NCBI GenBank assembly: GCA_019873645.1
Contig: JAIOAX010000033.1
Span: forward strand, 1 to 52,700
Length of the DNA stretch: 52,700 nucleotides
Origin: Chloroflexota bacterium
GTDB taxonomy: Bacteria; Chloroflexota; Anaerolineae; B4-G1; SLSP01
Reading direction: 5' to 3'
Positions 1 to 7,595 of this stretch are shown here, one piece after another. The position numbers and the translations under genes are program-made. Each line of letters opens with the position of its first letter. Position 1 is the stretch's first letter. A model generated the notes under the pieces. That model did not search any database. It was given only the letters and a program-made list of their open reading frames with translations, and had not been told where the DNA came from.

Positions 1-230
1 GCAGTTCCCCGCACCGGTTCCCCGCACTCTCTTATTGCTCAAAGGGGAACGCAGTTCCCCGCACCAGTTCCCCGCCCTCTCTTATTGCTCAAAGGGGAAC
101 GCAGTTCCCCGCACCGGTTCCCCGCACTCTCTTATTGCTCAAAGGGGAACGCAGTTCCCCGCACCAGTTCCCCGCCCTCTCTTATTGCTCAAAGGGGAAC
201 GCAGTTCCCCGTACCAGTTCCCCGTACCAG
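1..230. repeat. 50-bp tandem repeat array, alternating two variants
   Basis: Four full 50-bp units (1-50, 51-100, 101-150, 151-200) and a degenerate fifth are visible; the array continues off the left edge. Units alternate between two variants (GCACCGG...GCACTCT and GCACCAG...GCCCTCT), so the true period is 100 bp, which indicates growth by duplication of unit pairs. Each junction forms a perfect hairpin GGGGAAC-GCA-GTTCCCC (44-60, 94-110, 144-160, 194-210) with a 7-bp stem and 3-nt loop. No convincing coding potential; all open frames here are by-products of the repeat. The 231-345 stretch before the next gene holds nothing else recognisable apart from the ribosome binding site. Confidence 0.95.
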
Positions 231-345
231 TTCTCGCGGATGCCCTTGCCGCAGTGTGTTTCAGTGCTATCATCAGGGCGGCGATATCTGCCGGAGCCTC
301 TGCCCCGGGAGATGTCCCACGACCCACTGTTGAAGGAGACAGGTT

Positions 346-1581
346 ATGCAATGTGATCTGGATGCCTTGATGGAAAGCCGCGACCTCGATGCCATTGTCG
401 TCAGCGGCAAAGTGGCGGGCAATTCACCGCTTATCTACATGCTCAACGGTGCGCGGATGACGCAAGCTATGCTCGTCAAAAAGCGCGGCGAAACCCCCTG
501 GATTATCGCCAGCCCTATTGAACGCGAGGAAGCCGCCGCTGCCGGTTATCCGGTGATCCTCAACACGCGCTACAATTACGCCGCTTTGCTGAAAAAACAC
601 GACGGCGACATCCTGGCGGCCTCTGTAGCGTATCAGGCTGCCATTTTCGCCGATCTGGGTGTGACGGGGCGCGTGGGCGTCTACGGCTACCGGGATCAGG
701 GCAGCGCCTACACCTTTCTCAAGGCATTGGATGCGGCGCTGCCTGCTATCGAGATCGTGGGCGAGCTGGAGCCCAATCTCATCGAGCAGGCGCGCGCGAC
801 AAAAGACGCCACCGAAGTCGCCCGCATCCGCGAGGTGGGCCGCCGCACCGCCGCAGTCGTGCGTCAAACGGTCACATTCTTGCAAGAGCACACCATCAGC
901 GATGATGAGACATTGCGCCACGCGACCGAAAACCGTGCATTGACTGTAGGGGATGTCCATACGCACATTCACCACCTTATCCTGCAACAAGGGCTGGAGG
1001 ATGCCGAAGGTTTCATCTTCGCCGTTGGGCGCGATGCCGCCGTACCGCACAACCACGGCACGCTGGATAGGCCGCTGCGCCTGGGTGAGACGATCATCTT
1101 CGACATCTATCCACGCGAGATCGGGGGCGGCTACTTTTTTGATATGACGCGCACCTTCTGCCTGGGATACGCGCCCGACGCCGTGCTGCGCCTGTATCGT
1201 GACGTTATGGATTGTGCGGCATACCTCAGAGCCATGCTGAAGGCCGGTGAAGAAACCCGCAGTTACCAGCGCATGGCCTGCGCTTTCTTTGAAGCGCGGG
1301 GACATCCCAGCATCGGCAGCAACCCGGCGACGCTTGAAGGCTACGTCCACGGTCTGGGACATGGCGTAGGGCTGGACATCCACGAGACGCCCGCCTTCTT
1401 CGACCATGAGGGGAACACCGCGCGTCTGACCCCCGGCCACGTCTTTACCCTGGAACCGGGGCTGTATTATCCCGAACAAGGGATAGGGTGTCGCATCGAG
1501 GATACCCTGTGGCTGGACGAAAACGGCCATGTTTGCAACCTCACCGACTATCCGTATGACCTGGTGGTGCCGATGGCTTGA
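346..1581 (+). CDS. M24 family metallopeptidase (Xaa-Pro aminopeptidase-like)
   Basis: Cytosolic two-metal aminopeptidase of the creatinase/aminopeptidase P fold, expected to cleave N-terminal residues next to proline or to act on a related small peptide. The 411-residue length fits the family: a creatinase-like N-terminal domain (about 1-165) and the pita-bread domain (about 170-411). The metal ligands are all present: Asp253 (FDIYP), Asp266 (FFDMTRT), His339 (GHGVGLDIHE), Glu370 (TLEPGLYY) and Glu385 (RIEDT), with the substrate-binding HNHG at 235-238. The start is fixed by AAGGAG about 8 nt upstream. Exact substrate cannot be told from sequence. It stands alone on its strand ahead of the acyltransferase gene. 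Confidence 0.9.
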   Translation: MQCDLDALMESRDLDAIVVSGKVAGNSPLIYMLNGARMTQAMLVKKRGETPWIIASPIEREEAAAAGYPVILNTRYNYAALLKKHDGDILAASVAYQAAIFADLGVTGRVGVYGYRDQGSAYTFLKALDAALPAIEIVGELEPNLIEQARATKDATEVARIREVGRRTAAVVRQTVTFLQEHTISDDETLRHATENRALTVGDVHTHIHHLILQQGLEDAEGFIFAVGRDAAVPHNHGTLDRPLRLGETIIFDIYPREIGGGYFFDMTRTFCLGYAPDAVLRLYRDVMDCAAYLRAMLKAGEETRSYQRMACAFFEARGHPSIGSNPATLEGYVHGLGHGVGLDIHETPAFFDHEGNTARLTPGHVFTLEPGLYYPEQGIGCRIEDTLWLDENGHVCNLTDYPYDLVVPMA

Positions 1582-1590
1582 GGCGGGCGC

Positions 1591-1613
1591 GGTCAGGAGA
1601 CCGGTCCGAGCAG
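1591..1613 (+). repeat. dispersed 23-bp spacer motif, copy 1
   Basis: GGTCAGGAGACCGG followed by TCCGAGCAG. The same 23 bases recur at 28203-28225 on the other strand with one difference. It is located between the M24 gene and the acyltransferase gene and is followed directly by the N5AAC octamer repeat. Confidence 0.7.
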
Positions 1614-1640
1614 GAAAGAAAAACTTGCACTGCCATCAAT

Positions 1641-1664
1641 GTTCCAACGTTTCAACGTGCTAAC
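1641..1664 (+). repeat. N5AAC octamer spacer repeat (copy 1)
   Basis: Three 8-bp words ending in AAC (GTTCCAAC, GTTTCAAC, GTGCTAAC) in tandem, ten bases before the acyltransferase start codon. One of six such elements in the window; see the findings. Confidence 0.8.
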
Positions 1665-1673
1665 GGATTTCCT

Positions 1674-2564
1674 ATGCAGAAACGTCAACTCATCACCACC
1701 GCAACTTTTGTACGCCTGGCCCTGCGCCTGATGCGCTATCAGCCTTTTGTGGGCAGGCGCATTGTCGCTGCCCTGTGGGCGCGCATTGTGACGTGGGTCA
1801 AGCCACCGATGTACTATGCCGCGCGGGCTAACCTGCGCCACGTTCTGGGCGAAACAGCCTCCACGGCCACATTGAACCGGACCCTTTACCGACTTTTCTA
1901 TAACACCGGGCGGCGGTATTACGAAACCTTTTACAATCTCGGCCGTGGCCGCACCCGCGCGACAGATTTTCGCCCGCCGGTGATCATTCCGCCGGAGACG
2001 CGGGCGCATATTGAACAAGCTCTGCGCGCCGGACGGGGCGTTTTCATCCTGGCGTGCCACATGTCCAACTTTGATTTGTGTGGCATCGCCCTGGCGCAAA
2101 GTATGCCGGTCTCTTTGCAGGCGCTCTCGCTGGCCGATCCAACGCCCGATGTGGTGGCCTTTAACCAATTGCGCGAGCGCTGCGGCGCACGGATGACGCC
2201 CATTAGCCCGGAGGCGCTGCGCGAGGCCCTGGAACGTTTGCAGAACGGCGGCATCGTCGTGACCGGTCCGGATTATCCCGTCCGTAACGGGGATGAACCG
2301 GTGGAGTTTTTCGGGGCGCCGGCGCGCTTGCCGAGCGGTTATGTGCGCATCCCCCTGCGGACCAATAGCCCGGTGATCGTCCTCGCGCCGCGCTATGAGA
2401 ACGGCGTCTACAAGGTCATCGCCAATCCGCCGTTTGAACTGGTGCATACCGGCGACCGCCAGCAAGATGTGACGGTGAATCTGCGCCGCATCCTGGAACA
2501 AGTCGAGGACTTCATCCGTCAACGCCCCGATGAGTGGATGATGTTTACGCCGGTGTGGGAATAG
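1674..2564 (+). CDS. LpxL/HtrB-type lysophospholipid acyltransferase
   Basis: Membrane-associated acyltransferase of the lipid A biosynthesis acyltransferase family (LpxL, and PIM acyltransferases in Gram-positive lineages). It transfers a fatty acyl chain to a glycolipid hydroxyl. The 296-residue length is typical. The catalytic H-X4-D motif is His129...Asp134 (HMSNFD), followed by the substrate region with GPDYPVRNG and the C-terminal MMFTPVWE block. The reading frame is open back into the M24 gene, but homology begins only at MQKRQL, so ATG 1674 is preferred; no clear Shine-Dalgarno precedes it, and the leader carries an N5AAC repeat. The acceptor lipid is unknown; this is not evidence by itself of lipopolysaccharide. 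Confidence 0.82.
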   Translation: MQKRQLITTATFVRLALRLMRYQPFVGRRIVAALWARIVTWVKPPMYYAARANLRHVLGETASTATLNRTLYRLFYNTGRRYYETFYNLGRGRTRATDFRPPVIIPPETRAHIEQALRAGRGVFILACHMSNFDLCGIALAQSMPVSLQALSLADPTPDVVAFNQLRERCGARMTPISPEALREALERLQNGGIVVTGPDYPVRNGDEPVEFFGAPARLPSGYVRIPLRTNSPVIVLAPRYENGVYKVIANPPFELVHTGDRQQDVTVNLRRILEQVEDFIRQRPDEWMMFTPVWE

Positions 2565-2652
2565 GGGGTGGGCGGCTTTTGAGTTGAGGGTAGAGATCTT
2601 TCAATTTTCTTTGTGAACTCTGTGTTCTGTGTGGTTATATGTAGAGGAGACC

Positions 2653-3669
2653 ATGCGAATCTTGGGGATTGAGACATCGTGCGATGAGACGGCGGCCGCG
2701 GTCGTTGAGGATGGCCGCGCCATTCTGTCCAACGTGATCGCGTCGCAGGTGGATTTGCACGCGCAGTACGGGGGAGTTTTCCCGGAACTGGCTTCGCGCG
2801 CGCACGTCGAAGCCATTGCGCCGGTGGTTGAGCAGGCGCTCCGTGAGGCGCACGTAGGGTGGGCTGATGTGGATGCCATTGCCGTCACGTATGGGCCGGG
2901 GCTTCCCGGTTCGCTGCTCGTAGGGGTGAACTTTGCAAAGGGCGCGGCGCTGGGTACGGGGTTACCCCTTGTGCCGATTAACCATCTGGAGGCGCACCTG
3001 TATGCCCACTGGTTGCATAGCGGGGCAGATGGTGATGCCCCTGTCGGTGAACCCCCATTGCCGGTTGTGGCGTTGATTGTCTCCGGTGGGCACACGGAGT
3101 TGATCTTGATGCACGCTCACGGACGCTACACCTACCTCGGCGGCACATTGGATGATGCTGCCGGGGAAGCGTTCGATAAAGTCGCGCGGCTGCTGGAACT
3201 CGGCTATCCCGGCGGCCCGGCCATCGAGCAGGCCGCACGGCAGGGCAATCCACGCGCATTCGACTTCCCACGCGCCTGGTTGCCGGGAACTTACGACTTC
3301 AGCTTCAGCGGGTTGAAGACGGCGGTGCTGCGCACCTTGCAGCGTTTCAACGGCCCGCGCCCGCCGCGTTTCATCGCCGATATGGCCGCAGCTTTTCAGG
3401 CCGCGGTGGTCGAGGTGCTGGCCGAGAAAACCGCGCAGGCAGCGAAGGCGCACGGCGCACAGGCTGTGTTGCTTTCCGGTGGCGTCTCCGCCAACGCTTC
3501 GCTGCGCGCGGCGACTCGCGCCCGCGTGGAAGTGCCTGTCTATGGACTGCCGCTCATTTTATGCACCGATAACGCGGCTATGGTGGCCGCCGCCGGGACG
3601 TACCGTTATCAGGCCGGGGTGCGCGCTGGTTGGGACCTCGACATCGAGCCGGGGCTGCGCCTGTTGTGA
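2653..3669 (+). CDS. tsaD: tRNA N6-adenosine threonylcarbamoyltransferase TsaD
   Basis: Transfers the threonylcarbamoyl group from TC-AMP to A37 of ANN-decoding tRNAs, together with TsaB and TsaE (not in this window). Residues show the ASKHA ATPase fold: the N-terminal ILGIETSCDET, the metal-binding HxxxH at His111/His115 (HLEAH), the glycine loop IVSGGHTEL, and C-terminal LLSGGVSANASLR with CTDNAAM. The 338-residue length is standard. Start ATG 2653 is chosen over an upstream in-frame ATG because GAGGAGA sits just before it and the family N-terminus begins here. The upstream spacer carries a TCTGTG-rich stretch (2608-2638) like other spacer repeats here. Confidence 0.97.
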   Translation: MRILGIETSCDETAAAVVEDGRAILSNVIASQVDLHAQYGGVFPELASRAHVEAIAPVVEQALREAHVGWADVDAIAVTYGPGLPGSLLVGVNFAKGAALGTGLPLVPINHLEAHLYAHWLHSGADGDAPVGEPPLPVVALIVSGGHTELILMHAHGRYTYLGGTLDDAAGEAFDKVARLLELGYPGGPAIEQAARQGNPRAFDFPRAWLPGTYDFSFSGLKTAVLRTLQRFNGPRPPRFIADMAAAFQAAVVEVLAEKTAQAAKAHGAQAVLLSGGVSANASLRAATRARVEVPVYGLPLILCTDNAAMVAAAGTYRYQAGVRAGWDLDIEPGLRLL

Positions 3670-3696
3670 CAAACTGTTTTCAAACCGAAATCCGCA

Positions 3697-3734
3697 CAAT
3701 ATCCCAAATATCCCAAATTTTATTTGGGATATTG
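3697..3734. terminator. bidirectional terminator between convergent genes
   Basis: Perfect 13-bp inverted repeat CAATATCCCAAAT / ATTTGGGATATTG (3697-3709 and 3722-3734) with a 12-nt loop, between the stops of tsaD (+) and the GT4 gene (-). AT-rich flanks serve both directions. Confidence 0.75.
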
Positions 3735-3738
3735 TTGT

Positions 3739-4854
3739 TTATTCCAAGCCGGCCAGCACTTCCGAGACCGTTTTCGCCGTAGTTTCCCACGAGAAACGCC
3801 GCAGGTTCGCAGCGCCAAGCGCAACGAGGGTGCGGCGCAGCATCTCATCATCCAGCAGCCGCGTCAGCCCATCGGCAATGGCGACCTCATCCAGCGGATC
3901 CACCAGCAATCCGCCATCGCCTACTACCTCTGGCAGGCTTGAGGTGTTGCTTGCCAGAAGCGGCACCCCGCACGCCTGCGCCTCCAGCACCGGAAATCCA
4001 AAACCCTCGTAGAGCGAGGGATAGGCAAAGACCTGTGCGCCGGAGAGCAGCGCCGCTTTGTCGGCAGCGGCAATATAGCCCGGAAAGAGCACCCGCCCTT
4101 CCAGTCCCAAGGCATGCACCCGTGCACGGATCGGTTCGGCCAACCAGCCTGTGGGCCCGGCCAGCACCAGCGACAGGTTGGGGCGTGTGGAAGCCAGGCG
4201 CGCGAACGCCTCGATCAAACGCGCCAGATTTTTGCGTGGTTGTACCCGTCCCATAAAGAGGATGTACGGACCGGGGATACCATAACGTGCCTGCACTGCG
4301 GCAAGCCTCACCGGGTCGCGCACCGGGGCCAGGTCACTGTCGTAGCCGGGGTAGGCGACGGTAATTTTCGACGCGGCAATGCCGTATTCCCGCACCAGCG
4401 CATCGCGTGTGGCCTGGGAATCGGCCAGGATATGCGTGGCAACCCGTGCGTTTCGGCGCGTGCTCCAATCCAGGTACAGCCGTTGCCCCAGCGGATGCGC
4501 TTCTGGAAAATAGCGGTAGCCCAGATCGTGGATCGTCACCAGCGTGCGGCGCGGGCGAATCAGCGGCAGGACATGCGCCGGGACAAAAAGCAGATCGGGC
4601 GGTCGCCACGCCATCTCCCATGACAGACGCAGGTGCGTCCACAGGCGCGGAAAAGGGATCACGCGCACCTCGGCGTTGGGAAAGACGCCTGAGGCCGGAA
4701 GCGTGCGAAAATACAACCGCACCCGATAACGCGCCTGAAGCAGCGGCAACAGCGCGTGAATCAGGTGATAGGAATAGCCTTCCGTGCCAGTGGGCGCGGC
4801 ACTGAGGGCGCGGCTGGCATCTATACCGAGTGTCGGCCTGCCTGAAGCTGCCAC
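3739..4854 (-). CDS. GT4 family glycosyltransferase
   Basis: Retaining GT-B glycosyltransferase, probably mannosyl- or related, acting on a nucleotide sugar at the cytosolic membrane face. The N-terminal domain starts at LGIDASRAL and the C-terminal domain carries the GT4 signature: GRVQPRKNLARLIEAF, then SLYEGFGFPVLEAQACG and [14 protein letters not shown]. The open frame runs 94 codons further upstream, but that part overlaps the site-2 protease gene and is not protein-like; GTG 4854, 17 nt after the protease stop, gives a normal 371-residue protein. It therefore probably shares a transcript with the protease gene. It closely resembles the GT4 genes at 11925 and 15395, so it may be a displaced member of the same glycan pathway. 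Confidence 0.88.
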   Translation of the reverse strand: MAASGRPTLGIDASRALSAAPTGTEGYSYHLIHALLPLLQARYRVRLYFRTLPASGVFPNAEVRVIPFPRLWTHLRLSWEMAWRPPDLLFVPAHVLPLIRPRRTLVTIHDLGYRYFPEAHPLGQRLYLDWSTRRNARVATHILADSQATRDALVREYGIAASKITVAYPGYDSDLAPVRDPVRLAAVQARYGIPGPYILFMGRVQPRKNLARLIEAFARLASTRPNLSLVLAGPTGWLAEPIRARVHALGLEGRVLFPGYIAAADKAALLSGAQVFAYPSLYEGFGFPVLEAQACGVPLLASNTSSLPEVVGDGGLLVDPLDEVAIADGLTRLLDDEMLRRTLVALGAANLRRFSWETTAKTVSEVLAGLE

Positions 4855-4871
4855 AGTCGTGCTGCTCGGGC

Positions 4872-6065
4872 CTATAGTGTGAAGTTCGTCCAGGGAATCG
4901 GGGTGAGGAGCAGGAAGAAGATAACGACCATCACCCATCCCAACACCCGACGACGGCCATCCAGCGGTGTGAGATCGTTGAGCGGTGGCGGATGGTGCGG
5001 GCCGACGAACCGCCCCAGCAAGCCCACCATCACCCAGGTCAATCCGCCCCAGTTCCCCGTCACCAGCAGGAAAATGGCCCACGCCCAGATTGCGCCCAGG
5101 GCGACACGCGCGATTTTCCATGCCTTGGGTCCCCACAGTGCATAGGCGACATGCCCGCCGTCCAACTGACCTATCGGCAAGAGGTTATACATCGTCACCA
5201 GCAGGCCCACCCACGCGGCGAAGGTGATCGAGCCGCCGGCGCTGGGTGGAGAGAGCCATACGTCCTCACCGGTCTTTTTGTCGGGCAAAATTCGGCCATG
5301 GATGATGTACTTCGCAGCTAGATAGAGCAGCGAGTTCCCCTCTTGCGACACCATGATGGGTTCGTTGGGAGGAACGTCAAGAAATGCGCGCGGTGTGCCT
5401 ACTTCTGTCCTGGAAAGGCCGAATAGAAGCAGAGGGATGGCGACAATTAGCCCACCCAGAGGTCCGGCGATGCCGATGTCGAACAACGCCTTGCGGCTGC
5501 GCATCGGGCCGCGCTGGAAGATGATCGCGCCCAGGGTTCCCAGACTTCCCGGCAAGGGCAGGGGGATAAAATACGGCAGGCTCACCGGCGAAGCGTAGCG
5601 TCGTCCCACAAAGTAATGGCTGAACTCGTGCGCGGTCAGGATGGCGAGCAGCGTCAACGCGAAGGGCCAGCCGCGCCATATATCGGCAAGGCTGCGCGGG
5701 ATGATGTTCTCTTGGAAGGCTCCCACGAACAACGTGGATAACAAGGTGAGTCCAAACAGCAGGACATTCAGCCATGGCTTGCCGGTCTTGTGGTCGGCGA
5801 CGACCGGGATGGCCTGTAGACGCTGCTCACCGTCCGCCTGCGTCAACAGTGGCGTATATCCCAGTTCGGCGAAGCGCTGCACAAGCTCATCGAAAACGGC
5901 TTCTTCATCATCACCGGCTATGAACTGCCCGCTGAATTGCACGATGGGTTTGGCGTCGCCGGAAAGCACTTTCACTTCCTCGACGACCATAAACGGCCGC
6001 AATGCGGCGCGCAGACGCTCGATCAGCATAGATTCCGGCAAAGGTCGGTTGTATTGGTCTTCCAT
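4872..6065 (-). CDS. site-2 protease family (M50) membrane metalloprotease
   Basis: Intramembrane zinc protease. An N-terminal cytosolic domain of about 90 residues is followed by at least five hydrophobic segments. The zinc site is HEFSH (His146, Glu147, His150) in the second segment, and the second catalytic element NLLPIGQLDGGH holds Asp302 (LDG). This variant (EGY1-like, with a soluble N-terminal domain) is common in cyanobacteria, Chloroflexi and plastids. ATG 6065 is preferred over upstream in-frame starts because a sigma70-type promoter at 6103-6130 would begin transcription just upstream of it. The substrate is not identifiable. The 397-residue product fits the family. Confidence 0.9.
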   Translation of the reverse strand: MEDQYNRPLPESMLIERLRAALRPFMVVEEVKVLSGDAKPIVQFSGQFIAGDDEEAVFDELVQRFAELGYTPLLTQADGEQRLQAIPVVADHKTGKPWLNVLLFGLTLLSTLFVGAFQENIIPRSLADIWRGWPFALTLLAILTAHEFSHYFVGRRYASPVSLPYFIPLPLPGSLGTLGAIIFQRGPMRSRKALFDIGIAGPLGGLIVAIPLLLFGLSRTEVGTPRAFLDVPPNEPIMVSQEGNSLLYLAAKYIIHGRILPDKKTGEDVWLSPPSAGGSITFAAWVGLLVTMYNLLPIGQLDGGHVAYALWGPKAWKIARVALGAIWAWAIFLLVTGNWGGLTWVMVGLLGRFVGPHHPPPLNDLTPLDGRRRVLGWVMVVIFFLLLTPIPWTNFTL

Positions 6066-6102
6066 ATCGCCATGTCCTGTCCCAAACGGCATTGTGTATG
6101 TA

Positions 6103-6130
6103 AGTATAACACAGCCTGGTGAGAATCCAA
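6103..6130 (-). promoter_or_regulatory. sigma70-type promoter for the M50 gene
   Basis: Minus strand: -35 TTGGAT (6125-6130), 16-nt spacer, -10 TATACT (6103-6108). The predicted start leaves a leader of roughly 30 nt before ATG 6065. Confidence 0.6.
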
Positions 6131-6163
6131 GCCCAAGATGACCCTGTGGCGACGCGGTCAGAG

Positions 6164-6191
6164 GCCCCACAGCAAATTGTTGCTGTGGGGC
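6164..6191. other. perfect 12-bp hairpin
   Basis: GCCCCACAGCAA / TTGCTGTGGGGC with a 4-nt ATTG loop, between the rplL terminator and the M50 promoter. It lacks a T-run, so it is a structural hairpin or backup stop, not a standard intrinsic terminator. Confidence 0.6.
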
Positions 6192-6233
6192 TCAGGCCGC
6201 TCTCCAGACCGCGCCTGCACAAGTCCCCAGCGA

Positions 6234-6262
6234 CAAAAAGGCCCCCTCCTGCAGAGGGGGCC
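6234..6262 (-). terminator. intrinsic terminator of the rplJ-rplL operon
   Basis: On the minus strand a 9-bp GC-rich stem (GGCCCCCTC / GAGGGGGCC, 6240-6262) is followed directly by TTTTTGT. It lies 26 nt after the rplL stop, so transcription ends here and rpoBC is not cotranscribed. Confidence 0.93.
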
Positions 6263-6288
6263 ATACTGACAAAACGGTACTGCGATGC

Positions 6289-6669
6289 TTACTTGAGTTC
6301 GACAACCGCGCCGACGGCTTCCAGCTTGGCCTTGGTATCTTCGGCCACTTCCTTGCTGACGGCCTCGAGGACCTTCGAGGGCACACCTTCGACCAGTTCC
6401 TTGGCCTCTTTCAGACCCAGGTTGGTGATCTGGCGGACGACCTTGATGACCTCGATCTTCTTGGGGCCGAAGTCCTTGAGTATAACGGTGAACTCGGTCT
6501 GTTCTTCTTCTGGCTCGGCTTCGGCGGCGACGGGCGCAGCAGCGCTCACCATCGCAACGGGGGCGGCCGCGCTCACACCGAGTTTTTCCTCAAGTTTCTT
6601 CACCAGCTCGGCGGCTTCGATTAACGTCAACGCACTGATTTCTTCAACTAACTTTGCTAGATCTGCCAT
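6289..6669 (-). CDS. rplL: 50S ribosomal protein L7/L12
   Basis: Stalk protein that recruits translation GTPases to the ribosome. It has an N-terminal dimerisation helix pair (about 1-35), a flexible Ala/Pro hinge (about 36-55) and the C-terminal domain with the conserved [20 protein letters not shown] block. The length of 126 is normal. Start ATG 6669 is preceded by GGAGGTTGA. It is the last gene of its operon, 57 nt after rplJ and before a strong terminator. Confidence 0.98.
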   Translation of the reverse strand: MADLAKLVEEISALTLIEAAELVKKLEEKLGVSAAAPVAMVSAAAPVAAEAEPEEEQTEFTVILKDFGPKKIEVIKVVRQITNLGLKEAKELVEGVPSKVLEAVSKEVAEDTKAKLEAVGAVVELK

Positions 6670-6726
6670 TGTAATTCAACCTCCATTTTACCTTTCAGGT
6701 TCATTGATATTTGATTTTTTATGGAC

Positions 6727-7290
6727 TTAAGCCGCAGCTTCTGCAGCCGCGTTCTTGCCGGCGTCTTCCAGTTTGTCCACGTACGCCTGCAACACATTGA
6801 GCACCTGGCGGATACCGCTTGCCACAACGCCCACCACCTGCGAAGCCGGGGCGTTGATCGCGCGCAGCACCTGGCTTAACAGCACCTCGCGGCCCGGCAA
6901 ATCGGCGAGCGCCTGGGTTTGCGCCTGGGTAAAGAAGCGCCGTTCCATAATGCCGCCCTTCACCTGGAAACGCCCTTCTTCCATTTCCTTGCCGAAACCG
7001 AGGAGCATCTTGGCGACCGGGGGCACGTCGCGATGGCAGAAGGCCGCCATCGTGGCACCGGTGAGCAATCCCTCGGGTGCTTTAAGCCCTTGCTCCTTCA
7101 GCACGACATCGAGCAGCGTGTTTTTGATCACAAAAACATGCGCGTTTAGCTCGCGGGCGCGGCGGCGCAGGTCCTGGATCTGCGGCATGGTGAGCGCCGT
7201 GTAGCTTGCCAGCACCACACCCTGGCTCTCCGCCATTTGTTGCCGGTAAAGGGCCACTAACTCTTCTTTGCGTTCACGTGATATAGCCAA
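6727..7290 (-). CDS. rplJ: 50S ribosomal protein L10
   Basis: Stalk base protein that anchors L7/L12 dimers on 23S rRNA and represses its own operon by binding the leader. Recognised by the N-terminal ISRERKEELVALYRQQM region, the VIKNTLL block and the C-terminal helix that binds L12. 187 residues. The initiation codon is TTG (TTG-GCT-ATA-TCA), positioned correctly after the strong Shine-Dalgarno GGAGGTGAG; no ATG fits. The rare start may help keep synthesis in step with L12. Upstream lies an L10-leader attenuator. Confidence 0.97.
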   Translation of the reverse strand: MAISRERKEELVALYRQQMAESQGVVLASYTALTMPQIQDLRRRARELNAHVFVIKNTLLDVVLKEQGLKAPEGLLTGATMAAFCHRDVPPVAKMLLGFGKEMEEGRFQVKGGIMERRFFTQAQTQALADLPGREVLLSQVLRAINAPASQVVGVVASGIRQVLNVLQAYVDKLEDAGKNAAAEAAA

Positions 7291-7353
7291 TCCTTCTCAC
7301 CTCCTCATAAAGTAGCCATATAGGCATCAGTCTATCGGGCATTGACTTGCAAC

Positions 7354-7483
7354 AAAAAATCCTTGCACCTGCCGATGCAAGGACCATCATGCTCATGTAT
7401 GAGCCTGGTTAAATCAGGATGGTCATGCCTCGGCAGGATGATTAAGCCTGAAACGGCCCCTGCTGTCTTCAGCAGACAATACA
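7354..7483 (-). ncRNA. L10 leader RNA with intrinsic attenuator
   Basis: On the minus strand the 5' arm CCTGCCGA (7430-7437) can pair with TCGGCAGG (7368-7375), extended by GACCATC/GATGGTC, forming the long L10-binding stem typical of rplJ leaders. The same 3' arm is the loop of a competing hairpin CCTTGCA/TGCAAGG (7361-7382) followed by ATTTTTTG (7354-7360), an intrinsic terminator. The two folds exclude each other only in part, but this is the architecture of autogenous attenuation by L10-(L12)4. An additional upstream hairpin CTGCTG...CAGCAG lies near 7462-7477. The exact 5' end is not determined. Confidence 0.88.
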
Positions 7484-7490
7484 CTTTTTA

Positions 7491-7560
7491 TCAGCAGATT
7501 TAGCAGATTTTGATGCTATAGACTCCTCATCAATCTGCTTAATCTGCTAAATCTGCTGAC
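7491..7560. repeat. AGCAGATT spacer repeat, inverted pair
   Basis: TCAGCAGATTTAGCAGATT reading on the plus strand faces three copies of the complementary word (ATCTGCT) around a 30-nt centre. It fills the spacer between rplA and the L10 leader. Member of the 10-bp ARCRGATTNA family. Confidence 0.8.
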
Positions 7561-7595
7561 GGAAAACTTTACTGTGCCCCTGGTAAAAAAGATTA

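Noticed and set aside
1..230. CRISPR array at the left edge
   Set aside because: The repeats are immediately adjacent with no unique spacers, and units alternate; no cas genes.
424..1530. Long open frame on the minus strand opposite the M24 gene
   Set aside because: It mirrors the M24 codons and has no family features; the plus-strand gene has all catalytic residues.
1593..2522. Minus-strand open frame opposite the acyltransferase
   Set aside because: Shadow of the true gene; low-complexity His/Arg/Gln-rich sequence without a ribosome site.
4854..5136. N-terminal extension of the first GT4 gene (94 codons)
   Set aside because: It overlaps the protease gene in another frame and has non-protein-like composition; a GTG start gives a normal length.
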